DNA of 64,000 nucleotides from the NCBI GenBank assembly GCA_018658715.1, contig JABHUQ010000109.1:1-64000 (forward strand), read 5' to 3'. The DNA comes from Fidelibacterota bacterium. GTDB lineage: Bacteria; Fidelibacterota; Marinisomatia; Marinisomatales; UBA1611. Within the stretch, counting starts at the first letter, position 1; the number at the start of each line of letters is the position of its first letter. Below the pieces are notes generated by a model that ran no database searches, had not been told where the DNA came from, and worked only from the letters and a program-made list of their open reading frames with translations. Shown here piece after piece: positions 57,021 through 64,000 of the stretch. A program made the position numbers and the translations under genes.

Positions 57021-57051
57021 GTTTGTGGGATGATTTGTAGATTTGGGGATG
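57021..57051 (+). promoter_or_regulatory. Start-codon leader repeat, copy 2
   Basis: 31 bp ending at the ATG (57049) of the DUF805 gene, with GTGGGATGAT and TAGATTTG 3 bp before the ATG. It matches copy 1 at 27 of 31 positions. The neighbouring genes share no sequence, so the block is conserved apart from the coding DNA. Confidence 0.6.
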
Positions 57052-57456
57052 CATTACTTTATAAAGTGTCTAAAAAATTATGCAAACTTCAATGGTCGTG
57101 CCAGTAGAGCAGAACTCTGGTACTTCTTGCTTTGCTGGTGTATAGTTTATTTTTTAGTGATTCTTATTGATAGGCAAATAGGATACAATTTCTTAAGTCT
57201 AGAAGATTTACCATTTAGTGAATATTTGCCAATCGGGAAATTTTATTCAGATGTTGGAATTTTGGTCTTTTTTTACCGACCATTAACTGTAGTACCAAGT
57301 CTTGCTGTTATTGTCAGAAGATTACACGATATGAATATGAGTGGTAAATGGGCTTATTCATTTATTATACCACCACTTGGAATAATTTTATTATTCTATT
57401 TAGCCAAGTCTGGTGATGGGAATCAAAATCAATATGGTGATGTTCCCAATGAATGA
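57049..57456 (+). CDS. DUF805 family membrane protein
   Basis: 135 residues. The start is set at 57049 where the repeated leader ends; an upstream TTG at 57043 would add two residues. The N-terminal KNYANFNGRASRAELWYF and the later VRRLHDMNMSGKWAY and KSGDGNQNQYGDVP are the hallmark motifs of DUF805 (YhaH-like) proteins. Three membrane helices are visible. Function is unknown. DUF805 genes are frequent in variable genome regions. Confidence 0.88.
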   Translation: MHYFIKCLKNYANFNGRASRAELWYFLLCWCIVYFLVILIDRQIGYNFLSLEDLPFSEYLPIGKFYSDVGILVFFYRPLTVVPSLAVIVRRLHDMNMSGKWAYSFIIPPLGIILLFYLAKSGDGNQNQYGDVPNE

Positions 57457-57493
57457 AAAGTATTAGAGGCTAACATTTATATGAAGATAGTAT

Positions 57494-57522
57494 AATTTCC
57501 ACTACAGATACACTGGTCAGTT
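57494..57522 (+). repeat. Dispersed element, partial copy B
   Basis: 29 bp identical to 51759-51787 of copy A, including CCACTACAGATACACTGGTC. Beyond this the sequence diverges. Confidence 0.8.
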
Positions 57523-57660
57523 CAGTTTTCCAGTCAATCTTTCGCCTGCTTATTAAGCAAGTGCTCTGTTTACTGAATTAGTCTGGTTAATGATTATTTA
57601 CCCTGTAATATACTGCTGATACAGGACCTGTCAGCGAGAAATCAATTTTCAACTAAAAAA

Positions 57661-57695
57661 GGTGGGTATGGGGGACCAGTTAGGTGGGGGTAGGG
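57661..57695 (+). other. G-rich tract, possible G-quadruplex
   Basis: Four runs of three or more G lie within 35 bp (GGG, GGGGG, GGGGG, GGG, with loops of about 3, 11 and 2 bases) in otherwise AT-rich DNA, about 50 bp before the next gene. Folding is inference. Confidence 0.35.
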
Positions 57696-57745
57696 CAATA
57701 GAAAAAGAGTAACACATATTTTTCAATCTGTTTTAGATTGTAATT

Positions 57746-58270
57746 ATGATTTTAAATCATTTGAAAGTATTAATCATATTTATGATGTCATCATTGGCCT
57801 TATGTCAAAATGTTTCATATTTTGAAGATAATGTAATGGAAATAGATGGCAAATTAATCAAATTCCTAGGTGGGTCTATGTGGTTAGCAGATTATGACCT
57901 ATATCAACTAGCATTTAATGATGGAATAATTGTATTTGATGAATTAGCACCTAAAATTGTTAAAAAAGAAGACTTGAGAATCGAATCAGAAAATAGAAGA
58001 GGAGTCTTCTATTATGAGGGTGAAAAGGTAGGAGTTAGATATTTAGATGGTTTTTATTTTCGAACAAATGCAATTCTTACAACAGTAATAGAGTCTTATG
58101 GTGAGGGAGCAGTTTTAAAAACTTCTGATGGTAGTTACTGGAAAGTACCTGAATATGACCAATATGACACTGGATGGTGGCTGCCTCCTTACGATGCACT
58201 TATCCAAAATGAATTATATTTAATTAATTTAAAAAAGGGCAAAAAAGTTTGGGTTTCTAGAACTGATTAA
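57746..58270 (+). CDS. Secreted protein, unknown function
   Basis: 174 residues with a signal peptide (LKVLIIFMMSSLALCQ). The mature protein is rich in Tyr, Asp and Trp. Two similar-looking beta parts (MEIDGKLIKFLGGSMWLADYD and SYGEGAVLKTSDGSYWKVPEYD) suggest a duplicated small beta domain that may bind a ligand or another protein. No family is recognised. It stands alone between repeat copies B and C. Confidence 0.6.
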   Translation: MILNHLKVLIIFMMSSLALCQNVSYFEDNVMEIDGKLIKFLGGSMWLADYDLYQLAFNDGIIVFDELAPKIVKKEDLRIESENRRGVFYYEGEKVGVRYLDGFYFRTNAILTTVIESYGEGAVLKTSDGSYWKVPEYDQYDTGWWLPPYDALIQNELYLINLKKGKKVWVSRTD

Positions 58271-58319
58271 TAATTTTAATATTAAAAAATTCTATTCAAT
58301 CATTGATTTATAATCCAAG

Positions 58320-58381
58320 TTCAATTACCACTACAGATACACTGGTTGATTATAAGTTATAGTCGGGAACCAGCCTGCTAA
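58320..58381 (+). repeat. 62-bp dispersed element, copy C
   Basis: Same length as copy A, with five mismatches, in the same orientation. It lies about 100 bp before uvrC, at the right end of the accessory region. The inverted pair CTGGTT/AACCAG is perfect here. Confidence 0.85.
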
Positions 58382-58488
58382 GTGGGCAAGAGTATACCTG
58401 ATTCAGATTTATTGTCGATAAATAATTTTCAATTTTCAGCTCCACACTATTGACGAAAAAAGTGTTATTTTTATCCTGAAATATTTCT

Positions 58489-60321
58489 ATGAAATCAAAG
58501 CTTAAACAATTGCCTACTTCGCCCGGTGTATATCTTTTTCGTAATAAAATAATGGATATTATTTATATTGGTAAGGCAAAAAATTTAAGGAATCGTGTAC
58601 GATCCTATTTCAGGAAGAATAAGCATCAATCACCAAAAAATGTAACCATGATTCGTCATATTCATGATTTAGAGTGGATTGTAGTCTCCAGTGAAGTAGA
58701 AGCATTATTAACTGAAGCTAATCTTATTAAAGAGCATGAACCAAAATATAATATTGCTTTAAAAGATGACAAATCATTTCCATTTATACGAATTACCAAT
58801 GAACAGTTTCCGCAAATATTTATTACAAGAACTATTATAAAAGATGGATCCAAATATTATGGACCCTTTACAAATGTGAATCTCCTACGAGTGATGATGA
58901 AAGCATTGAATAAAGTATTTTCAATTCGTACTTGCACATATCGTTTAGATGACAAAATGATTCAGGAAAAGAAAGTAGATTTATGTTTAGATTATCATAT
59001 TCGTAAATGTGAGGGACCTTGCGCAGGTTTAGTGTCTGAAGAACATTATCGTGAAATGGTTCAGCGAATTGAAATATTTTTGAAAGGAAAGACCAGAGAT
59101 ACAGAAACATTTATAAAGGATAAAATGTTACTTGCATCCCAAGAGCAACGTTTCGAAGATGCTGGAGTTTTTCGAGATCAATTGGAAGCGATCCAAAGTT
59201 TTAAAGATCGCCAGAGAAAAATTGCAGCTAACTTCGATGATAGAGATGTTTTTGCATTAGCACGTGATGATCAGCTTGGTATTGTTACCATTATTCGTAT
59301 TCGTTCCGGTCGTATCTTTAGTCGAGAAAAAATATCACTACAATCCATGGATGATAATGATGAAAAAACATTACAAACAGTTATAACACGTTTTTATATG
59401 AATAGTGATTTTATTCCGAATGAAATATGTTTGCCTTTCCATCCTGAAGATGAATCGGAATTACTTGAATTACTTCGCCAACAACGAAATGGCCCTATAC
59501 ATTTCCATTATCCACAAAGGGGGGAAAAGGCTAAAGAAATTCGTATTACCCACCAAAATGCAAAACTATTATTAGGTGAATGGATTATTCGTCGTAAAAA
59601 GAGAAAAGAATTAGTTCCAAAAACATTAAATCAACTTCAAGAAGATTTAAATCTAAAATCCCCACCACGACGTATTGAAGCTTTTGACATTTCTCATTTA
59701 GATGGGACGAATACAGTCGCATCCATGGTTTGTTTTATTGATGGGAAACCCAGAAAATCAGAATACAGAAAATTTAATGTAAAAACAGTGGAAGGTATCG
59801 ATGATTTTGCATCTATGCGTGAAATTGTTTTTCGTAGATATGATCGTGTGAAGCATGAAGAAAAACCATTGCCAGATTTAGTACTCATTGATGGTGGGAA
59901 AGGACAACTAAGCATGGCTTTGTCTGCATTGAGATCATTGGGCTTGGATTATTTACCTGTGATAGGCTTAGCAAAGCGATTAGAAGAAGTTTTTGTCCCG
60001 GGACATTCTGAAGCTCAAACGATACATAAACAATCTCCCGGCTTAATATTGTTACGACGCATTCGAGATGAAGCACACAGATTTGCAATTACTTTTCAAC
60101 GTCAAAAGCGTGGTAAATCTGTTAAATCATCATTATTTGATTCTATACCAGGGATGGGAAAGAAACGATTAGAAACATTATTAACATCCTTTGAAAGTGT
60201 TCCTATACTTGCCAATGTATCTCCTGAGCAAATCCAGGGAGAAACGGGTATCCCTATGAAAATATGTGAATCGATTCATAAAATGGCCAAAGAATTTGTA
60301 AATACAAGCAAGAAAGAATGA
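58489..60321 (+). CDS. uvrC: Excinuclease ABC subunit C
   Basis: Makes both incisions in nucleotide-excision repair. The 610-residue protein has the N-terminal GIY-YIG domain (LPTSPGVYLFRNKIMDIIYI, with IYIGKAKNLRNRV), the Cys motif CLDYHIRKCEGPCAG, a UvrB-binding UVR motif (about 200-235), the C-terminal RNase H-like nuclease with FDISHLDGTNTVASMV and LVLIDGGKGQLSMA, RIRDEAHRFAI, and a final helix-hairpin-helix (IPGMGKKRLETLL). It is complete and ordinary. Confidence 0.96.
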   Translation: MKSKLKQLPTSPGVYLFRNKIMDIIYIGKAKNLRNRVRSYFRKNKHQSPKNVTMIRHIHDLEWIVVSSEVEALLTEANLIKEHEPKYNIALKDDKSFPFIRITNEQFPQIFITRTIIKDGSKYYGPFTNVNLLRVMMKALNKVFSIRTCTYRLDDKMIQEKKVDLCLDYHIRKCEGPCAGLVSEEHYREMVQRIEIFLKGKTRDTETFIKDKMLLASQEQRFEDAGVFRDQLEAIQSFKDRQRKIAANFDDRDVFALARDDQLGIVTIIRIRSGRIFSREKISLQSMDDNDEKTLQTVITRFYMNSDFIPNEICLPFHPEDESELLELLRQQRNGPIHFHYPQRGEKAKEIRITHQNAKLLLGEWIIRRKKRKELVPKTLNQLQEDLNLKSPPRRIEAFDISHLDGTNTVASMVCFIDGKPRKSEYRKFNVKTVEGIDDFASMREIVFRRYDRVKHEEKPLPDLVLIDGGKGQLSMALSALRSLGLDYLPVIGLAKRLEEVFVPGHSEAQTIHKQSPGLILLRRIRDEAHRFAITFQRQKRGKSVKSSLFDSIPGMGKKRLETLLTSFESVPILANVSPEQIQGETGIPMKICESIHKMAKEFVNTSKKE

Positions 60322-60394
60322 ATGAGTATTCAATCGTTATTACTCGTATAATAATTAAACAAAACATTCATTTTTTTTTAAGAGAGGAAATGGC

Positions 60395-62239
60395 ATGAAA
60401 AAGGTATTTATATTAATCATATTAACAAATGCACTCTGGGCGCAAAATTATGCTCCAGGCCATATACTTATTCAAAGTAAAAAGGGTATTACGTTAGATG
60501 AATTAAAAATCGGACTTGATGCGTCTCGATATCAAGTGGTTAAACCATTAATAAAAAGGGCAAATATTTATTTAGTCCAAATAATTGATAGATCAATATC
60601 TGAACCGTCTGCATTAAAAGAATTAATCGAAAATCCATGGATCCAAAATGCACAGTTTGATCACTATTTAAACCTTCGCCAATCTTTCCCTGATGATCCT
60701 AACTTTTCTTCTCAGTGGGGGATGCATAATACAGGTCAATCATCAGGTGTTGTTGATGCAGATATAGATGCACCAGAAGCTTGGGATATATCAACAGGTG
60801 GTACAAATGTATTAGGTGACGATATTGTTGTGGCAATTGTTGACGGTGGTTGTATGCTTTCACATACCGACTTAGATGATAATTTATGGGTGAATGGAGA
60901 TGAAATCCCCGGGAATAATATTGATGATGATAACGATGGCTATGTGGACGATATTAATGGATGGAATGCTTATAACTCAAATGGGAATATTTCTTCAGAT
61001 ACTCATGGAACACATGTAGCTGGAATTGTGGGTGCAGAAGGTGACAATGGAAGCATGGTCGCAGGTGTGAATTGGAATGTAAAATTAATGATTATTATGG
61101 GATCAACAAGTAACACATCTGTCGCATTAGAAGCGTATGGTTATGCCCTTGACCAACGTGTTCTGTACAACGAAACAAATGGGGAACAGGGCGCCTTTGT
61201 AGTTGCTACAAATTCAAGTTTTGGTATTGATTACGCTGATTGTACATCAGGTAGTTATCCATTGTGGGATGAAGCATACACAGCAATGGGTGAAGCGGGA
61301 ATACTAAGTGCTGCTGCAACTATTAACTCTGATCAAGATGTGGATGTTATCGGTGATGTACCTACCGGTTGTTTAAGTGATTATCTTGTTAATGTAACTA
61401 ATACAAATCGAAGTGACCAAAAGGCATCAGCTGGTTATGGTGATGAAACCATCGATTTAGGTGCACCTGGAAGTAGTATTTTATCAACGTATAGTAATGG
61501 TTCTACATCTTCTTTGTCCGGTACAAGTATGGCTACTCCGCATGTCGCTGGAGCGGTAGGGTTTCTTCATTCCGTCATGTCATCAGGTTTTTGTCAATTG
61601 CAAAAGGAAAATCCTTCTGAAGGTGCATTAGCCCTTAAATCAATGATTTTAGATGGAGTTGATATCATAAGTTCCCTTGAGAATATTACTATCTCAGGAG
61701 GACGACTTAATTTGTATAATTCAGCATTGTTAGTTGAAGGTTTTATGGCAGCAGATTCTCTTGACCCAAATCCTGTTTCTAATCTTATTGGAGATGGATC
61801 GTCAGGCACAACTATTTATTTATCTTGGGATAATCCGTTAACCCTTTTTGGTGGATACCCAATCACAGATTTTGAAAATGATTTATATCGGAATGGTAAT
61901 TTTGTAGAATCAATTTCATCTACATATTCTACCTATACAGATGCACCTGTTTTTCCTGGGGTATCCTATGAGTATACGTTTATCACTCGCCTAACAGAAA
62001 ATGATTCATTGAGTGTACCAGTATCTATAGTTGTTGAAGCAGAAGCAGGTGAATGTCCTTTAGCTGATCCCACGATGGATGGGATTGTGAATGTATTGGA
62101 TATTATAAAAACGCTAAGATTTATTTTAGGTTTTAATACCCCTAACACAGATGAATTCTGTGCGTCAGATGTTGACTTTGATGGAGCATTAACCGTTTAT
62201 GATTTATTGATTATATCCGATATTATTATGGGTGGTTAA
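60395..62239 (+). CDS. Secreted subtilisin-like (S8) protease with Fn3 and dockerin-like C-terminus
   Basis: 614 residues with a signal peptide ending LWAQ and a propeptide-like region (about 19-100). The S8 catalytic residues are all present: Asp in VAIVDGG, His in DTHGTHVAGI, Ser in SGTSMATPHVAGA. An insert NNIDDDNDGYVDDINGWN with Ca-binding look follows the Asp motif. After the protease come an Fn3 domain (about 455-550) and a dockerin-type pair of EF-like loops (DPTMDGIVNVLDIIKTLRF and DVDFDGALTVYDLLIISD). There is no T9SS sorting domain, so attachment may depend on a cohesin-type partner. A ribosome-binding site (AGAGAGGAA) precedes the ATG. Confidence 0.9.
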   Translation: MKKVFILIILTNALWAQNYAPGHILIQSKKGITLDELKIGLDASRYQVVKPLIKRANIYLVQIIDRSISEPSALKELIENPWIQNAQFDHYLNLRQSFPDDPNFSSQWGMHNTGQSSGVVDADIDAPEAWDISTGGTNVLGDDIVVAIVDGGCMLSHTDLDDNLWVNGDEIPGNNIDDDNDGYVDDINGWNAYNSNGNISSDTHGTHVAGIVGAEGDNGSMVAGVNWNVKLMIIMGSTSNTSVALEAYGYALDQRVLYNETNGEQGAFVVATNSSFGIDYADCTSGSYPLWDEAYTAMGEAGILSAAATINSDQDVDVIGDVPTGCLSDYLVNVTNTNRSDQKASAGYGDETIDLGAPGSSILSTYSNGSTSSLSGTSMATPHVAGAVGFLHSVMSSGFCQLQKENPSEGALALKSMILDGVDIISSLENITISGGRLNLYNSALLVEGFMAADSLDPNPVSNLIGDGSSGTTIYLSWDNPLTLFGGYPITDFENDLYRNGNFVESISSTYSTYTDAPVFPGVSYEYTFITRLTENDSLSVPVSIVVEAEAGECPLADPTMDGIVNVLDIIKTLRFILGFNTPNTDEFCASDVDFDGALTVYDLLIISDIIMGG

Positions 62240-62271
62240 CCTATTATTTGACTTGTAATATATCTAAAATC

Positions 62272-62348
62272 ATGTGAATCGGTAGAAGATAAAATAATAT
62301 TTATTATAATTTAAATCTTCAATTTATAAATATTCACATCCTTTTTTT
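62272..62348 (+). terminator. Long imperfect hairpin with T-tract after the S8 protease
   Basis: Nested pairs ATGTGAAT/ATTCACAT and GAAGAT/ATCTTC, plus AT-rich pairs inside, are followed by a run of seven T residues. It is a plausible but weak terminator between convergent genes. Confidence 0.5.
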
Positions 62349-62391
62349 CAGGGGAAAATTGGAAGATCATAATTTTTTCGGATACGAATAG

Positions 62392-62919
62392 TTACTCTTT
62401 TAATAATCGATCAATGACTCCAATCATTTCTTGAAATTCTATTGGATTGTATAAACGAGTTAAAAAAGCAATTTTCCCAGATTTATCAATAACAATATTT
62501 CGGGTAACACCACTATTTCTTTCGGCAAATAATGAGAACACATTTGCGCCGGGATCTAATGCTAAGGGGTATGTTATTTTCATTGTTTTAGCAAATTCTT
62601 TTACAACCTCAAGTGGTTCATCACGATCTACACCAATAACATTTAGCCCTTTGGCGCGATAGATTTGCCAAATTTCTTTCTCAATATGGGGCATTTCAAC
62701 TCGACATACGGAACACCAACTTGCTGTAAATTGTAGCAGTGTAACTTCACCTAATAATGAGTCAAGTGTTATAGTTGATTCATTAATTAATTCTGCTTTA
62801 AAAGGAGGGCAGTCATCTCCAACTTTGACAATGAATCCGCGAGTATCTTGCTCTTCTCCAAAAAGAAAGGTGAAAACAATTACAGCAAAAATTCGTAAAT
62901 TTTTTTTAACTATTCTCAT
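62392..62919 (-). CDS. Thioredoxin-like protein (TlpA/ResA type)
   Basis: 175 residues with an N-terminal hydrophobic signal or anchor (LRIFAVIVFTFLFGEE), so extracytoplasmic. The redox fold has TLLQFTASWCSVCRVEMPHI with a CSVC active site, GVDRDEPLEVVKEFAKTM, the cis-Pro region before SGVTRNIVIDKSGKI, and a C-terminal helix. It likely reduces disulfides in the periplasm, for example in cytochrome maturation, but could be a general thiol reductant. It is 8 bp downstream of the cystathionine synthase-like gene on the same strand, which suggests co-transcription. Confidence 0.85.
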   Translation of the reverse strand: MRIVKKNLRIFAVIVFTFLFGEEQDTRGFIVKVGDDCPPFKAELINESTITLDSLLGEVTLLQFTASWCSVCRVEMPHIEKEIWQIYRAKGLNVIGVDRDEPLEVVKEFAKTMKITYPLALDPGANVFSLFAERNSGVTRNIVIDKSGKIAFLTRLYNPIEFQEMIGVIDRLLKE

Positions 62920-62927
62920 GGGTTAGT

Positions 62928-63884
62928 TTAATCTATATAGAACCCATTGTTAACCATCCAATCATCTGAAACAAATTTCCCGATATAATTGCGTATTCCA
63001 TCCGGTAAAATGGCCAATACATTTGCATCTTTGGGTAATGATTGTGCAGCTTGAAGCATTCCCCATGCAACAGATCCGCTGCTACCACCACATAGTAATC
63101 CTTCATCTTTGATAAGGCTTCTAGCCGTTGTAAATGAATCTTGATCATTTACTTTTACATATTGGTCAACCAAATTATTATCTAGGACATCTGGGAAAAA
63201 ATCATATCCAATTCCTTCAACATGATAAGAATTCACATCTGTGCCACCTCCTAAAATGGAGCCAAATGGATCAATACCAACAATTTTAATATTTGGGATT
63301 TCTTCCTTTAATCGTTTGGCGACACCTGTAATGGTTCCACCAGTACCAGCACCTATGACAACCATATCAAGATCTGACCCGAATTCTGATAATATTTCTT
63401 TAGCTGTACCGTAGTAATGAGCATCAGGATTATTAGGATTTGCATATTGATCCAAAATATGTGAATTCGGAATTTCTTTTTGTAATCGTTCAGCTACTTT
63501 GATGAGTCCTTCTGGATCGTCATGGGCTGCCTCTGTGGGTGTTCTTACAATTGTTGCTCCCAATGCTTTTAATACGACTTCTTTCTCCATACTCATTTTT
63601 TCTGGCATAGTGATAATTAGATTATATCCTTTCACTGCAGATGCTAATGCAAGTCCGATTCCTGTATTTCCGGAAGTAGGCTCAATTAATGTATCACCGG
63701 GCTTAATACGGCCATCTTTCTCAGCTTCTTCAACCATCCTTAAGCCAATGCGATCTTTTAATGAACCTCCAGCATTTAGGAATTCACATTTAGCATATAA
63801 GTTGCAATCTAATTGAGATCCTATTTTATTTAATTTTACTATAGGTGTTTGCCCTATGGCTTCCAAAATGGTGTTCAAAGACAT
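62928..63884 (-). CDS. Cystathionine beta-synthase catalytic core (PLP-dependent)
   Basis: 318 residues of the PLP fold-II family. The PLP lysine lies in [14 protein letters not shown] and the phosphate loop in [11 protein letters not shown]. It resembles eukaryote-type CBS rather than Cys[74 protein letters not shown], and the C-terminal [19 protein letters not shown]. It has no heme domain and no regulatory CBS pair, only the catalytic core. The reaction is probably serine plus homocysteine to cystathionine, but cysteine synthase activity cannot be excluded. A thioredoxin-like gene follows. Confidence 0.85.
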   Translation of the reverse strand: MSLNTILEAIGQTPIVKLNKIGSQLDCNLYAKCEFLNAGGSLKDRIGLRMVEEAEKDGRIKPGDTLIEPTSGNTGIGLALASAVKGYNLIITMPEKMSMEKEVVLKALGATIVRTPTEAAHDDPEGLIKVAERLQKEIPNSHILDQYANPNNPDAHYYGTAKEILSEFGSDLDMVVIGAGTGGTITGVAKRLKEEIPNIKIVGIDPFGSILGGGTDVNSYHVEGIGYDFFPDVLDNNLVDQYVKVNDQDSFTTARSLIKDEGLLCGGSSGSVAWGMLQAAQSLPKDANVLAILPDGIRNYIGKFVSDDWMVNNGFYID

Positions 63885-63968
63885 CAGTTTCCTTTCAAAT
63901 CAGTTAATCAATTCAGTAATTTCAATATAATAAGTTACACACATTATATACAAAACGATGGAGGACAA

Positions 63969-64000
63969 ATGTCAAATCGATTAAAAAATATAATAGCAGT
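63969..64000 (+). CDS. Start of a gene running off the window (partial)
   Basis: A strong Shine-Dalgarno sequence (GGAGG at 63960-63964) lies 4 bp before an ATG, and the frame is open for the remaining ten codons (MSNRLKNIIAV). It is divergent from the cystathionine synthase-like gene with about 85 bp between starts. Too little is visible to name it. Confidence 0.6.
   Translation, partial: MSNRLKNIIA

Larger units (their letters stand above)
57457..57745. other. Non-coding stretch with repeat copy B and G-rich tract
   Basis: No gene is seen. It has the 29-bp copy B of the dispersed element, possible weaker similarity to copy C further on (CCTGCT....GCAAG), a 5-bp inverted pair CCTGT/ACAGG around 57602-57625, and a G-rich tract at 57661-57695. 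Confidence 0.5.

Noticed and set aside
56092..57051. Integron attC sites between small genes
   Set aside because: The hairpins and short genes look cassette-like, but no RYYYAAC/GTTRRRY core pair with the usual spacing is present and no integrase is in the window.
51280..58488. Prophage or IS-based island
   Set aside because: No transposase, integrase, phage structural gene or terminal repeat of IS type was found; only short dispersed repeats.
62928..63884. Calling the gene cysteine synthase (cysK)
   Set aside because: Motifs across the whole length, mainly the C-terminal RNY..KF.SD.WM block, fit cystathionine beta-synthase better.

Overview
The window is AT-rich bacterial chromosome. It probably comes from a marine member of the FCB supergroup close to Candidatus Marinimicrobia (SAR406/Fidelibacterota). 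The reasons are a type IX secretion (T9SS) sorting-domain remnant with the YPNPFNPTTT motif, many signal peptides ending in ..GQ or ..AQ, large Fn3/Ig-repeat surface proteins, a dockerin-like subtilase, a fused prenol-kinase/DUF92 protein and a YejABE-type peptide importer. The taxonomic call is inference, because no rRNA or marker tree is available here.

Layout. 1-5790: surface and envelope genes, with two adjacent Ig-repeat lipoproteins (one running off the left edge), a secreted unknown, a divergent beta-barrel candidate and a small membrane protein. 5863-14397: a peptide-uptake operon with YejA/B/E homologues, two ATPase genes and an M3 oligoendopeptidase. The first ATPase carries two hydrophobic insertions. 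14398-19043: small unknowns, a broken T9SS sorting-domain gene, DUF350, the prenol kinase-DUF92 fusion, a lipoprotein hydrolase and a DUF3228-like gene. 19233-28011: two giant secreted Fn3 proteins ending in caspase-like domains that lack both catalytic residues, then a PKD-like membrane protein. 28018-36735: ROK glucokinase, tRNA(CAU), glutamate dehydrogenase, a REC-REC-PPDK_N protein, comF, pgk, tpiA and secG. 36744-51279: tRNA-Leu followed by a compact housekeeping block (coiled-coil and TPR proteins, HAD, acpS, nnr, VanZ-like, recN, murA, trkA, trkH, crotonase, DgcN-like, DgcA-like, methylmalonyl-CoA epimerase), with many ATGA-type overlaps suggesting translational coupling.

51280-58488 looks like an accessory island between the epimerase operon and uvrC. 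It holds a SHOCT-like gene, a decayed START-domain gene, an ABC permease/ATPase/lipoprotein set, an alpha/beta hydrolase, a DUF805 gene and an unknown secreted gene. Its intergenic DNA carries two families of dispersed repeats. One is a hairpin-plus-leader block that ends exactly at the start codon of three unrelated genes. The other is a 62-bp element near both ends of the island. 58489-64000 returns to ordinary genes: uvrC, a dockerin-like subtilase, a TlpA-like thioredoxin, a cystathionine beta-synthase core and the first codons of a further gene.

The best candidates for something undescribed are the start-codon leader repeat, the ABC ATPase with membrane-like insertions, and the tandem secreted pseudo-caspases.
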